A DNA stretch of 64,000 bases. Source: DATEDA01 sp963789885. Lineage in GTDB: Bacteria > Pseudomonadota > Gammaproteobacteria > Burkholderiales > SG8-39. The notes under the pieces were generated by a model. That model saw only the letters and a list, made by a program, of their open reading frames with translations, was not told where the DNA came from and did no database searches. Shown piece by piece: positions 1-8,977 of this stretch. The first letter of the stretch is position 1. Each line of letters begins with the position of its first letter. A program made the translations under genes and the position numbers. The DNA is taken from positions 248,001 to 312,000 of the forward strand of contig CAWBNB010000033.1 of the NCBI GenBank assembly GCA_963789885.1, in the 5' to 3' direction.

Positions 1-1
1 C

Positions 2-1552
2 TGGGAGTCGCTCGATCTCCCCGGGCGAGCCCCGGTCTGGAAGGAGCTCGCCGACGAGTTCACGGCGGATGCCGCCCAGTTCGGCGAGCGTCATTACAAG
101 GAGTTCGTCACCTTCCTGCCGTACGTGCAGCGATTCCTTTATGGCGAGGGCGGCGCAGGCGACGCGAGCAGCGGTTTCGGGCAGTCGTCGATCCGCGTCT
201 TCCGCCGCGACGACGTGGCGCGGGTGCGGATCGTCTTTCCCGGCGAACAGGAGCCCACGGTGTTCGACGTCGCCCACGTGGACCTGTACTTCTTCTACGA
301 CATCGACATCGCCATTCTGGTGGTGGAGGTCTGCGCCGAGAACCTCACCCTCGCAACGACGCTCAACGCGCTGTACCGGTTCGGGCGCACGTATCCCACG
401 CACTGGGAGCCGAGCGGGCGGGGCGGCCACTGCGCCGAGCGCGTCGAATGGCTCTCCCGCGACGGCGCGATCCTGGCCGCATCGGACTACGAGCACAGCG
501 AGCGGTACCTGTCGTTCGTGTGCCGCCACCGCGTGCCGTGCGTCGCATCGCACTGGCGTTTCCTCCTCGAGCCGCTGGTGCTGCACCATTCCGATCAGCG
601 CGGCGACGTTCGCTACCGCGAGATCGAGCATCAGCGCATGCCGCTGATGAGCTACCTCGCAATCGACGGCAGGGAGCGCCTGACGCGCGGCGACCTGATA
701 CGCCTCGGGCTGGTGACGCGGCCGGGCGACTCCGCCACGCTGCCGTACTCGGAGCGCTTCCTGCTGGATTTCGAATACCGCTATTGCTATGACCGCTACT
801 GGGAGGGGACGCGCCCGCACGACTGGCCGGACACGCGATTCATGTGCAACGGCCACGCCTTCACGGTCATCGGCGACGACGCCGAGCGGTTCTTCACCGA
901 CCCTAAGACCGGCGTCCTCAGCCAGTTCCGGCACCAGTACTTCCTGCTGTGCCTGATCGCCCACTTCCACAAGGCCGCGCTCCTCATGCTTTCGGACCGG
1001 CTGGCGGTCGCGCTCGCGCGCCTGGACATTCGCAACCCGGCGTCGATCAGGAGCTTCAAGCGCAATATCCGGCAGACGATGGAGATCTTCCTGCGCTTTA
1101 CCCACCGCTACTGGTTCCACGAAGTCTCGGATCAGGCGCAGGCCCGGGAGGTGTTCCGCATGTGGACGACGCATCTCGGGACCGACGGGCTCTACGACGA
1201 GGTCAGGCAGCGGATCCAGGACATGACGCACTACCTCGACAGCGACCAGCTGCGCCGGCAGGCGGAGACGGTGGTGCGGCTGACGGTCGTGACGACCCTG
1301 GGGCTGATCGGGACCGTGAGCACGGGGTTTCTCGGCATGAACCTGATTGCCGAAGCGGACAATCCGCTCGCGACGAAGCTCGGTTACTTCCTGCTGGTCT
1401 TCGTTCCCACGATCGCCCTGACCCTCTACACGGTCTACAAATCGAAGCGCCTGTCGGAATTCCTCGAGGCGCTGTCCGACGAGCGCCTGAACAGCGCGGA
1501 CAGGTTGAAGATCCTCGCCGGCGTATGGCGCCGAAAGCGCGCCGGATCCTGA
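2..1552 (+). CDS. CorA-like divalent cation transporter, 5' end outside window
   Basis: The frame is open from the first bases of the window, so the start lies upstream; the first internal ATG is at 125. The product ends in two hydrophobic segments, and the first is followed by GFLGMNL, carrying the GMN signature of the CorA/Mrs2 family, which lies at the mouth of the pore. The long soluble region before it (over 400 residues) is larger than in classical CorA and suits a CorA-like subgroup with an extended cytoplasmic domain. The C-terminus is basic. Family known: Mg2+/Co2+ or Zn2+ channels in the inner membrane. The substrate here is not determined. It is followed after about 70 bases by the CNNM/CBS protein gene on the same strand, another family linked to divalent cations. 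Confidence 0.8.
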   Translation, partial: WESLDLPGRAPVWKELADEFTADAAQFGERHYKEFVTFLPYVQRFLYGEGGAGDASSGFGQSSIRVFRRDDVARVRIVFPGEQEPTVFDVAHVDLYFFYDIDIAILVVEVCAENLTLATTLNALYRFGRTYPTHWEPSGRGGHCAERVEWLSRDGAILAASDYEHSERYLSFVCRHRVPCVASHWRFLLEPLVLHHSDQRGDVRYREIEHQRMPLMSYLAIDGRERLTRGDLIRLGLVTRPGDSATLPYSERFLLDFEYRYCYDRYWEGTRPHDWPDTRFMCNGHAFTVIGDDAERFFTDPKTGVLSQFRHQYFLLCLIAHFHKAALLMLSDRLAVALARLDIRNPASIRSFKRNIRQTMEIFLRFTHRYWFHEVSDQAQAREVFRMWTTHLGTDGLYDEVRQRIQDMTHYLDSDQLRRQAETVVRLTVVTTLGLIGTVSTGFLGMNLIAEADNPLATKLGYFLLVFVPTIALTLYTVYKSKRLSEFLEALSDERLNSADRLKILAGVWRRKRAGS

Positions 1553-1620
1553 CCCATCGCGCGCGCGTCCCCGGCCGTCGATGACCGCCGGCATTTCACC
1601 ACCCCCGCACCCCTGACCTC

Positions 1621-2952
1621 ATGGACCTGCTGATTCTGCTCGCGCTGATCCTCCTCAACGGCGTGTTCGCCATGTCCGAGATGTCGGTGGTCGCGGCGCG
1701 CAAAAGCCGCCTGCAACAGTGGGTCGACGAGGGACGGCCCGGCGCACGTACGGCGCTGGTGCTCGCGAACGAGCCCGGCCACTTCCTCTCCACGATCCAG
1801 GTCGGGATCACCGTCATCGGGGTTCTGACCGGGGCGATCGGCGGGGCGACCGTGGCACAGCGCCTGGAGGAGAGCCTCGCCGGGATTCCGTGGATCGGCC
1901 CGCACGCCAACGCGGCTGCCCTGGGGATCGTCGTGGCCGGGATCACCGTCGCATCCGTGATTCTCGGGGAGCTGGTGCCCAAGCGGATCGCCCTTCTCAA
2001 CCCGGAGGGTGTCGCGAGCGTGCTGGCGCGGCCGCTGCAGCTCCTCTCCTGGCTGGCGTACCCGGCGGTGAGGGCGCTTGCGCTTCTCACCGACCTCGTG
2101 CTCCGGCTGCTCGGTGTAAGGGGCGCGCCGGAGCGGCCGGTGAGCGAAGAGGAGATCAACGTCCTGATGGAGCAGGGCGCCGAGGCTGGTGTCTTCGAGA
2201 AGCACGAGCAGGCCCTCGTTTCGAGGGTGTTCCGGATGGACGAGCAACGCATGTGGAGCGCGATGACGCCACGCGTCGATATCGTGTACTTCGACTTGAA
2301 CGATCCGTTCGAAACCAACCGCAGGAAGCTCCTCGGCAGCGGCCATTCGCGCTTCGTGGTCTGCAAAGGGGGACTCGGTGAGGTCGTCGGCATCGTGCGC
2401 GCGAAGACTCTTCTGGACGACGCGTACGAAGGGAAACCGCCCGACCTGACCAGTGGTGCGGTCAAGCCGCTCTATGTGCCGGACACACTGACGCTGATCG
2501 AATTGCTCGAGACCTTCACCAAGCATCGCCAGCACCTCGCTCTCGTCCTCGACGAGTACGGCGAGCTCCAGGGGTTGGTGACCATGAATGACGTGATCGA
2601 AGCCCTGGTCGGGGAGGTCGCGACCGTCGAAGAGGGCGCGGCGCCCGATATCCTCCGCCGCGCTGACGGTTCCTGGCTGGTCGACGGCAACGTCGCCCCG
2701 GAGCGTTTCAGGGAGGCGATGCAGCTCGAGGCGCGCCTGCCCGCGGAGGACACGGCGAGCTATCACACTCTCGGGGGGTTCGCGATGATGCAGCTCGGCC
2801 GCATCCCGCAGGTCGGCGACCGGTTCGAGTGCCGTGGCTTCCGTTTCGAGGTCGTCGATATGGACCGGAACCGGGTCGACAAGCTGCTCGTCATTCGACT
2901 GGCGTCCGAGGGGCCGGCTGCCCGGACGACCGCGCAAGGGCGAGCGCCCTAG
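1621..2952 (+). CDS. CNNM/CBS/CorC-HlyC transmembrane protein (hemolysin III-like UPF0053 family)
   Basis: 443 residues, the usual length for the family. An N-terminal CNNM membrane domain (about 1-190, beginning with a hydrophobic helix at MDLLILLALILLNGVF) is followed by paired CBS domains (about 205-330) and a C-terminal CorC/HlyC domain (about 345-430, ending near VDKLLVIRL). Family members such as CorB/YfjD act in Mg2+ or Co2+ export or homeostasis; the older name hemolysin is misleading. CBS pairs usually bind ATP or other adenosine ligands. The ATG at 1621 directly begins the membrane helix. It lies about 70 bases after the CorA-like gene, so joint transcription and related ion roles are plausible. 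Confidence 0.85.
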   Translation: MDLLILLALILLNGVFAMSEMSVVAARKSRLQQWVDEGRPGARTALVLANEPGHFLSTIQVGITVIGVLTGAIGGATVAQRLEESLAGIPWIGPHANAAALGIVVAGITVASVILGELVPKRIALLNPEGVASVLARPLQLLSWLAYPAVRALALLTDLVLRLLGVRGAPERPVSEEEINVLMEQGAEAGVFEKHEQALVSRVFRMDEQRMWSAMTPRVDIVYFDLNDPFETNRRKLLGSGHSRFVVCKGGLGEVVGIVRAKTLLDDAYEGKPPDLTSGAVKPLYVPDTLTLIELLETFTKHRQHLALVLDEYGELQGLVTMNDVIEALVGEVATVEEGAAPDILRRADGSWLVDGNVAPERFREAMQLEARLPAEDTASYHTLGGFAMMQLGRIPQVGDRFECRGFRFEVVDMDRNRVDKLLVIRLASEGPAARTTAQGRAP

Positions 2953-3167
2953 CGCCTGCCGCCGGCCTGCGGCTGACGGTCGTCACCGGCGTCGTCGGGT
3001 CGACGTCCTCAGGCTGAACCTCGCTCTCGACGGGCGGAGTTGAACCGGCTTGACGCCATCTTGACGCGGCGGAGCCGAAGCTTGTCCCTAAGTTGCCGCG
3101 CCGTCTCCTAGAGTACGAGTGAGCGTTTCCGGTGGTTTTGGGAACGCAACAGTCTAGGAGACGGGTC

Positions 3168-3317
3168 ATGAACGGAAGCTACAAGTGGCATGCGTTTGCG
3201 GCGGAGTTGGCGGAAGTCGTTCAAACGACGGCGCCGCGCGTCGCGCTCGCCGGCGTCGTCGTCCTCGTCGTGGTCGCGGGGGTCCTCCTGCGGGTCTGGC
3301 GCTACGTTCCGTGGTGA
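3168..3317 (+). CDS. Small single-pass membrane protein (49 aa), unrecognised
   Basis: A 49-residue ORF starting at ATG 3168 with a good ribosome site (AGGAG about 7 bases upstream). It has one clear hydrophobic helix (about 20-42, rich in V, L and A) and ends in an aromatic/basic tail (VWRYVPW). I do not recognise the family. It is the first of three short ORFs upstream of kdpD. KdpF is also a tiny membrane protein, but it is shorter (about 29 aa) and belongs to kdpABC, which is absent here, so I do not assign it. Confidence 0.45.
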   Translation: MNGSYKWHAFAAELAEVVQTTAPRVALAGVVVLVVVAGVLLRVWRYVPW

Positions 3318-3322
3318 GCGTC

Positions 3323-3556
3323 ATGAGCGAATCCTGTTTTGGCGTAGAGCAGCGGGGGGACGGTTCCGTCGTGGTCGCCGCCCAGAGCGACGAGGAGATG
3401 AGGGTCGCTGTGGGACACGAGCGAGCGGCGAGCACCTGGGAGCGGGCGCGGGGTAGCGCCGCGAAATCGCTGCACGTATGGGTCGTTGCCGCCGCCGGCG
3501 CAGACCTCGTCCGCACGGCGGCGTGGATGCGGAGCACCGATCCGTTCCACGGGTGA
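3323..3556 (+). CDS. Hypothetical 77-aa ORF
   Basis: A short ORF between two small membrane-protein ORFs. ATG 3323 lies just after the preceding stop, and GTG 3314 overlaps that stop and is an alternative start. The product starts MSESCFGVEQ and ends STDPFHG, with a moderately hydrophobic stretch near residues 48-62. No domain is recognised. The position and near-overlap suggest translational coupling, but codon pattern and homology could not be tested. Confidence 0.25.
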   Translation: MSESCFGVEQRGDGSVVVAAQSDEEMRVAVGHERAASTWERARGSAAKSLHVWVVAAAGADLVRTAAWMRSTDPFHG

Positions 3557-3578
3557 GCCTCGTGAGCTGGCAACCCTC

Positions 3579-3767
3579 ATGAACAGCCCCTTTCGTGTCG
3601 AAGGGTGTGCCGAGCGGAACCGGACGCACCGGCGGAACTGGCCGGTCGCTTCGGAGGATCGGCCCGAGTGGCTGGAGCTCGCCGAGGAGGCCGTCCTGTA
3701 CTTCGGCATCACGCTTTCGCCGGTTCTCGTCGCGATCCTCCTGTATCAGCTGGGCGTGATCGCCTGA
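3579..3767 (+). CDS. Small C-terminally membrane-anchored protein (62 aa), unrecognised
   Basis: ATG 3579. The first 35 residues are polar and basic. The C-terminal 25 residues form one hydrophobic helix (VLYFGITLSPVLVAILLYQL), giving a tail-anchored layout. There is no strong ribosome site. It lies about 150 bases upstream of the kdpD-kdpE fusion gene on the same strand. The function is unknown. Confidence 0.35.
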   Translation: MNSPFRVEGCAERNRTHRRNWPVASEDRPEWLELAEEAVLYFGITLSPVLVAILLYQLGVIA

Positions 3768-3913
3768 GCCCGTCGCCTCTGGACTAGCGGCCCGGGCGTC
3801 CCCTCAGTCCCGGCGCCGCCGCCCGGCCCGGCCCCGCGGCTTGTTGCGCGACGGAGCATCGGCTAACCTCGCATCACCAAGCCCGGCGCCGCGCGCGCCG
3901 CGGTGCGGTGCCG

Positions 3914-6900
3914 ATGGAGAACGACCGCCCAGACCCCGACCAGCTACTCGCCCGCGTCAAGCGCGAGGAACGCGAGGAAACGCGCGGGAAGCTGAGGATC
4001 TTCTTCGGCGCCTGCGCGGGTGTGGGCAAGACCTACGCCATGCTGTCGGCCGCGCGCGAGCAGCGCGACGAACGGGTCGACGTCGTCGTCGGGCTCGTCG
4101 AGACGCATCGACGCAAGGAGACGGCAGCCCTCCTCGAGGGCCTCGAGGTCCTGCCCCGCCGCAGCATCCCCTATCGCGGCGTCGAGCTCGAGGAGTTCGA
4201 TCTCGATGCCGCGCTCGCGCGCAAGCCCCGCCTGATCGTCGTCGACGAGCTCGCGCACACCAACGCCCCCGGCTCGCGCCACGCCAAGCGCTGGCAGGAC
4301 GTCGAGGAGCTGCTCGACGCCGGCATCGACGTCTACACGGCGATGAACGTGCAGCACCTCGACAGTCTCAACGACGTGGTCGGCAAGATCACCGGGATCC
4401 GCGTGTGGGAGACGGTGCCGGACCACGTGTTCGACGATGCGCACGAGGTCGAACTGGTCGACCTGCCGCCGGACGAGCTGATCGAACGGCTGAACGAGGG
4501 CAAGGTGTACATGCCCGAGGCGGCCGAGAACGCGGTCCGCAACTTCTTTCGCAAGGGCAACCTGATCGCACTGCGCGAGATGGCGCTCCGTCGCACGGCG
4601 GAACGCGTCGACCGCCAGATGCGCGAGTACCGGACCGACGAGGGCATCGAAGCGTCGTGGCCGGTGGCGGAGCGGATCATCGTCTGCGTGGGCCCGGGCG
4701 CGAACGCCGAGCGGACGATCCGCGCCGGCGCACGCATCGCCGTGCGCATGAAGGCCGACTGGACCGCGGTCTACATCGAGACGCCGCGCCTGCAGCGTTT
4801 GCCCGACGCCGAGCGCGACCGGATCCTGCGCACCCTGCGCCTGGCCGAGCAGCTCGGCGGCATCGCGATCACGCTCGGCGGCGGCGACGTCGCCGAGGAG
4901 ATCCTCGCCTACGCGCGCGCGAGCAACGCGACGCGCATCGTCGTCGGCCGCGCGCGCCGCGACGGCCTGCGGGGCTGGCTCCCGCTCTCCGCGGCCGACC
5001 GGATCGTGGCCGGCGCCTCGGACCTCGAGGTGCTGGTGGTGGGGAGGGAGGTCGAGGACGCGCCGGCGAGCCCGGCGAAGGCGCTGCTCGCGCGGAGCCG
5101 CGAGCACCTTGGCATCGAGCGGCGGCGGAAGCTGCGGTGGCCAGGGTACGCCTGGGCGGCGATCGCGGTCGCCGTCGCCACCGGGATCGCCGCGCTGATG
5201 GACCCGTTCTTCGAGCGCGCGAACCAGGCGATGATCTATCTGCTCGCCGTCACGCTGGTCGCGATGCGCCTCGGGCGCGGTCCGTCGGTCGCCGCCGCCG
5301 TGGCTTCGGTCGTGGCGTTCGATTTTTTCTTCGTCGCACCGCGCGGTTCGTTCGCCGTCTCCGACACGGAGTACCTGATCACCTTCGCGGTGATGCTCGT
5401 CGTGGGCCTAATCATCAGCGGCCTGGCGGCGAACATCCGCACCCGCGCGCGCATCGCCGGCTACCGCGAGCAGCGCACCGCGGCGCTCTACGCCATGAGC
5501 CGGGAGCTGGGCGCGGCCGAGGACGTGGAGGAGATGCTGCGCATCGCGGTGAAGCACGTCGGCCAGGTATTCGAGTCGCAGGCGGTGATCCTGCTGCCGG
5601 ACCGCGACGGCCGGATTCGGCATCCGCGCGGGAGCGGCACGAGCGCGTCGCTCCGCGGCGCCGACCTCTCCGTGGCGCAGTGGGTCTTCGATCACAAGGA
5701 GCCGGCCGGGCTCGGCACCGACACGCTGCCCGGGGCGCTCGCGCACTACCTTCCGCTGCCCGGGAGCCAGGCACTGATCGGGGTGGTGGCGCTCCTGCCG
5801 GCGAACCCGCGCCGCCTGTTCGTCCCCGAGCAGCAGCGGCTCCTCGAGACCTTCGCGAGCCAGATCGCGCTCGCGCTCGAGCGCGCGCAGCTCGGCGCCG
5901 CGGCCAAGGCGAGCGAGCTCTCGGCCGAGTCGGAGCGGCTGCGGAACGCGCTGCTCGCCGCGATCTCGCACGATCTGCGCACGCCGCTCGCCTCGATCGT
6001 CGGCGCCTCCTCGAGCCTGCTCGAGCGCAGCGAGCGCATGGACGCGCCGGCGCGCGCGGAGCTCGCGCGCGCGATCAACGAGGAAGCCGGGCGGATGTCG
6101 GGACTGATCGACAACGTCCTCGACATGGCGCGCCTCGAGTCCGGAGCGGCGAGCCTCAACCGCCAGTGGCACCCGCTCGAGGAGATCGTCGGCGCGACGC
6201 TCAAGCGCCTCGACCGCGTGCTCGCCGGGTTCCGGGTGGTCACGCATCTTCCCGAGGATCTCCCGCTCGTGAACGTCGACGGCGTGCTGATCGGCCAGCT
6301 GCTCGCCAATCTCCTCGAGAACGCCGCGAAGTACACCCCGGCTGGGACGACGATTTCGATCTCGGCCGAAGTGGGCCACGAGGAGCTCGTCGTCTCGGTC
6401 GCGGACGAGGGGCCCGGATTGCCGCCGGGAGAGGAGGAGCGCGTGTTCGACAAGTTCCACCGCGCGGTGCCCGAGGGTGCGCAGAGCGGCGTGGGGCTCG
6501 GGCTTTCGATCTGCAAGGCGATCGTCCAGGCGCACGGCGGGACGATCGCGGCGGAGAACCTGCCCGCCGGCGGCGCGGTGTTCCGGTTCACGCTCCCGCT
6601 CACCGGCTCGCCGCCCGAGATAGCGGGCGAGCCGTCGCCTGAGGCGCGCGCCGCGATGACGGCGCTTCGTTATCACGTCGTGATCATCGAGGACGATCCG
6701 CAGATCCGCCGGTTCCTGCGCACGGTGCTCCCCGGCGAGGGATTCGAAGTGTTCGAGGCGGAGACCGGCGAGCGCGGTCTGGTGGAAGCCGCGACGCGCA
6801 AGCCCGACGTGGTCATCCTCGATCTCGGACTGCCCGACCTCGACGGCGCGGAGGTCATCCGGCGGCTGCGCGAGTGGTCCCGGGTCCCGATCCTCGTCCT

Positions 6901-7354
6901 GTCGGCCCGCACCCGCGAGCAGGACAAGATCGCCGCGCTCGACGCCGGCGCCGACGACTACCTCGTGAAGCCGTTCGGCGTGGGCGAGCTGATGGCGCGG
7001 CTGCGGGTCGCGCTCCGCCACGGCGCGGCGCGCACCGGCGGCGCGGCCGAGCCGGGGTTCGCGGTCGGCGAGCTGAAGGTCGATCTCGCGGCCCGGCGCG
7101 CCTCGATCGCCGGTCGCGAGGTGAAGCTGACGCCGATCGAGTGGCGCCTGCTCGCGGCGCTCGTCAAGCACGCCGGCATGGTAGTGACACACCGGCAGCT
7201 GCTCCGCGACGTCTGGGGACCGGCGTACGTCGAGCAGTCGCACACGCTGCGCGTGCACATGGCGTCGCTCCGGCGCAAGGTCGAGGCCGACCCGGCGCAG
7301 CCGCGGTATCTCCTCACCGAGATCGGTGTCGGCTACCGGCTCGCGGCGGAATAG
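3914..7354 (+). CDS. kdpD: KdpD osmosensitive K+ sensor kinase fused to KdpE response regulator
   Basis: 1146 codons form one uninterrupted frame. Domains in order: KdpD nucleotide-binding domain with Walker A GACAGVGKT (32-40); a USP-like domain from about 255; four membrane helices of the DUF4118 type (about 410-520); a GAF-like region; HisKA with phospho-acceptor H686 (ISHDLRTP); a HATPase domain; then from about residue 915 a full KdpE. The KdpE part has a receiver with phospho-acceptor D970 (VVILDLGLPDLDG) and a winged-helix output domain. KdpD (about 900 aa) and KdpE (about 225 aa) are normally separate; here an ATG for KdpE (6656) is in frame inside the fusion. The kdpFABC pump genes are not in the window, so the target may be remote. 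ATG 3914 matches the usual KdpD N-terminus; GTG 3908 is also possible. A one-base assembly error could have created the fusion. Confidence 0.9.
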   Translation: MENDRPDPDQLLARVKREEREETRGKLRIFFGACAGVGKTYAMLSAAREQRDERVDVVVGLVETHRRKETAALLEGLEVLPRRSIPYRGVELEEFDLDAALARKPRLIVVDELAHTNAPGSRHAKRWQDVEELLDAGIDVYTAMNVQHLDSLNDVVGKITGIRVWETVPDHVFDDAHEVELVDLPPDELIERLNEGKVYMPEAAENAVRNFFRKGNLIALREMALRRTAERVDRQMREYRTDEGIEASWPVAERIIVCVGPGANAERTIRAGARIAVRMKADWTAVYIETPRLQRLPDAERDRILRTLRLAEQLGGIAITLGGGDVAEEILAYARASNATRIVVGRARRDGLRGWLPLSAADRIVAGASDLEVLVVGREVEDAPASPAKALLARSREHLGIERRRKLRWPGYAWAAIAVAVATGIAALMDPFFERANQAMIYLLAVTLVAMRLGRGPSVAAAVASVVAFDFFFVAPRGSFAVSDTEYLITFAVMLVVGLIISGLAANIRTRARIAGYREQRTAALYAMSRELGAAEDVEEMLRIAVKHVGQVFESQAVILLPDRDGRIRHPRGSGTSASLRGADLSVAQWVFDHKEPAGLGTDTLPGALAHYLPLPGSQALIGVVALLPANPRRLFVPEQQRLLETFASQIALALERAQLGAAAKASELSAESERLRNALLAAISHDLRTPLASIVGASSSLLERSERMDAPARAELARAINEEAGRMSGLIDNVLDMARLESGAASLNRQWHPLEEIVGATLKRLDRVLAGFRVVTHLPEDLPLVNVDGVLIGQLLANLLENAAKYTPAGTTISISAEVGHEELVVSVADEGPGLPPGEEERVFDKFHRAVPEGAQSGVGLGLSICKAIVQAHGGTIAAENLPAGGAVFRFTLPLTGSPPEIAGEPSPEARAAMTALRYHVVIIEDDPQIRRFLRTVLPGEGFEVFEAETGERGLVEAATRKPDVVILDLGLPDLDGAEVIRRLREWSRVPILVLSARTREQDKIAALDAGADDYLVKPFGVGELMARLRVALRHGAARTGGAAEPGFAVGELKVDLAARRASIAGREVKLTPIEWRLLAALVKHAGMVVTHRQLLRDVWGPAYVEQSHTLRVHMASLRRKVEADPAQPRYLLTEIGVGYRLAAE

Positions 7355-7355
7355 C

Positions 7356-8189
7356 TCAGGAGACGGTGACCTCGAGGTTGTCGATCAGCCGCGTCGTCCC
7401 GAGCTTCGCCGCCGCGAGAATCACGAGCTCGCGGTCGTCGGACCCGGGCGACTGCAGATCCGCCTGCCGCCGCACGGCGACGTAGTCCGGCTGCCAGCGG
7501 TAGGTGCGAAGCTCGGCGACCGCTTCGGCTTCCAGCCGGTCGTACCGGCGCTCGCCCGCGGCAATCGCGCGCGCGCTCTTCTTGAGGATGCGGGAGAGGC
7601 GCGGCGCCTCCATCCGCTCGGCCGCGGAGAGGTAGCCGTTGCGCGAGGAGAGCGCGAGGTCGTCGTCCGCGCGCGCGGTCTCGCCGGCGACGATCGCGAT
7701 CGGGAGCGCGAGCTGCCGGACCATGTTCCGCACGATCATCAGCTGCTGGTAGTCCTTCTTGCCGAACACCGCGACGTCGGGCTGCACGATGTTGAAGAGC
7801 TTGAGCACGACCGTGCAGACGCCGCGGAAGAACCCCGGGCGGAATGCGCCCTCGAGGATGTCCGCGAGCTCGGGCGGCGGATCGACCTTGTAGCCCTGCG
7901 GCTCGGGGTACATCTCGCGCTCGTCCGGCGCGAACAGGACGTCGACGCCCTCGCGCTCGAGCTTCCCGGCGTCCTCGGCGAACGTCCGCGGATAGGTGTC
8001 GAAGTCGTCGGTCGGCGCGAACTGCAGGCGGTTCACGAAGATCGTGGCGACGACGCACGACGCCTCGCGCCGGGCGATGCGCATCAGCCCGAGATGGCCC
8101 TCGTGCAGGTTGCCCATGGTCGGCACGCAGGCGGTCTCGCGGCCGGCGAGCGCGGCGCGGAGATCGGCGATCGTCCTCACCACGTCCAT
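7356..8189 (-). CDS. panC: Pantothenate synthetase (pantoate-beta-alanine ligase)
   Basis: 277 residues, normal for PanC. It joins pantoate and beta-alanine with ATP hydrolysis to AMP, the last step of vitamin B5 synthesis, in the cytoplasm. Visible motifs: PTMGNLHEGH (23-32, the HxGH nucleotide-binding signature), FGKKDYQQL and SSRNGYL. It is the last gene of the minus-strand run hda-HAD-ABC-pcnB-folK-dgk-panC, three bases after the deoxynucleoside kinase gene, and its stop nearly abuts that of the convergent kdpD-kdpE gene. panB and panD are not in the window. Confidence 0.95.
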   Translation of the reverse strand: MDVVRTIADLRAALAGRETACVPTMGNLHEGHLGLMRIARREASCVVATIFVNRLQFAPTDDFDTYPRTFAEDAGKLEREGVDVLFAPDEREMYPEPQGYKVDPPPELADILEGAFRPGFFRGVCTVVLKLFNIVQPDVAVFGKKDYQQLMIVRNMVRQLALPIAIVAGETARADDDLALSSRNGYLSAAERMEAPRLSRILKKSARAIAAGERRYDRLEAEAVAELRTYRWQPDYVAVRRQADLQSPGSDDRELVILAAAKLGTTRLIDNLEVTVS

Positions 8190-8192
8190 CGG

Positions 8193-8834
8193 TCAGTCCG
8201 CAAAGTTGAAGTACTCGCGCTGCCCGCGCATCGCGGCGATGTGCTCGACCAGGACCTCGAGGTCCTGGTTGCGCGTCACGAAGTCGAGCCGCTCCGAGTT
8301 GACGACGAGGAGCGGGGCGTCGGCGTAATGATAGAAGAACCGGCCGTACGCCTCCGCGAGGGCGGCGAGGTAGGGCTCGTTGATCGGGTACTCGTAGTCG
8401 ACCCCGCGACGGTGCACGCGCTCGAGCAGCGTCGGCGCGGGGGCGTGGAGATAGATCACGAGATCCGGCCGCGGGGCCTGCGGCCGGAGCGTGTCGTAGA
8501 TCCGCCGGTAGAGCGCGAGCTCGTCGCCCGAGAGCGTGAGCCCCGCGAAGAGCGGGTCCTTTTCCAGCAGGAAATCGGCGACCGTCAGCCCGGCGAAGAG
8601 ATCGGGCTGGGCGGCCGTGCGCAGCTGGTCGACGCGCTGGAAGAGGAAGAAGAGCTGCGCCGGCAGCGCGTAGCGGGCGCGGTCGAGGTAGAAACGCGGC
8701 AGGAACGGGTTCGCGTCGGGCTGCTCGAGCAGGGTCATCGCCCCGAGCCGCTCGGCGAGCCGCCGGGCGAGGCTCGTCTTGCCGGCGCCGATCGGGCCTT
8801 CGATCGCGATGTAGCGGTATTTCTCGAGCGGCAT
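8193..8834 (-). CDS. Deoxynucleoside kinase (deoxyadenosine/deoxyguanosine kinase type)
   Basis: 213 residues from ATG 8834. An upstream extension is open but is arginine/serine-rich and unlike the family. The P-loop EGPIGAGKTSLA lies near residues 12-23, followed by LLEQPDANPFLPRFY and the ERVHRRGVDYE lid-type motif of the dNK family (PF01712). The role is phosphorylation of deoxynucleosides in salvage. In Betaproteobacteria this gene commonly sits between folK and panC, as here. It is three bases from panC, suggesting one transcript. Confidence 0.88.
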   Translation of the reverse strand: MPLEKYRYIAIEGPIGAGKTSLARRLAERLGAMTLLEQPDANPFLPRFYLDRARYALPAQLFFLFQRVDQLRTAAQPDLFAGLTVADFLLEKDPLFAGLTLSGDELALYRRIYDTLRPQAPRPDLVIYLHAPAPTLLERVHRRGVDYEYPINEPYLAALAEAYGRFFYHYADAPLLVVNSERLDFVTRNQDLEVLVEHIAAMRGQREYFNFAD

Positions 8835-8874
8835 GCGAGAACAGCGTCGGCGGCGGGGCGGGCGGCGCCCGGCG

Positions 8875-8977
8875 CTAGGACCGGAAGATGAAGTAGACCG
8901 CACCCATGATACACAGCGATGCCCAGGGACAGTCGGGCTTCGCCGACGGCCTGCCAGACCGGGGAAAGGGCGTTCAT
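8875..8977 (-). pseudogene. Short membrane-peptide ORF coupled to folK, apparently frameshifted
   Basis: An ATG at 8977 overlaps the folK stop (ATGA), typical of translational coupling. The first 22 codons give MNALSPVWQAVGEARLSLGI and AV. That frame then runs on antisense into dgk. Removing one base near 8912-8915 instead gives IMGAVYFIFRS and a stop at 8875-8877, for a compact peptide of about 33 aa with one hydrophobic helix. I infer a real small gene with a one-base insertion or assembly error. The family is not recognised. Confidence 0.35.

Noticed and set aside
3168..3317. kdpF
   Set aside because: Longer than KdpF, no similarity recognised and no kdpABC genes follow.
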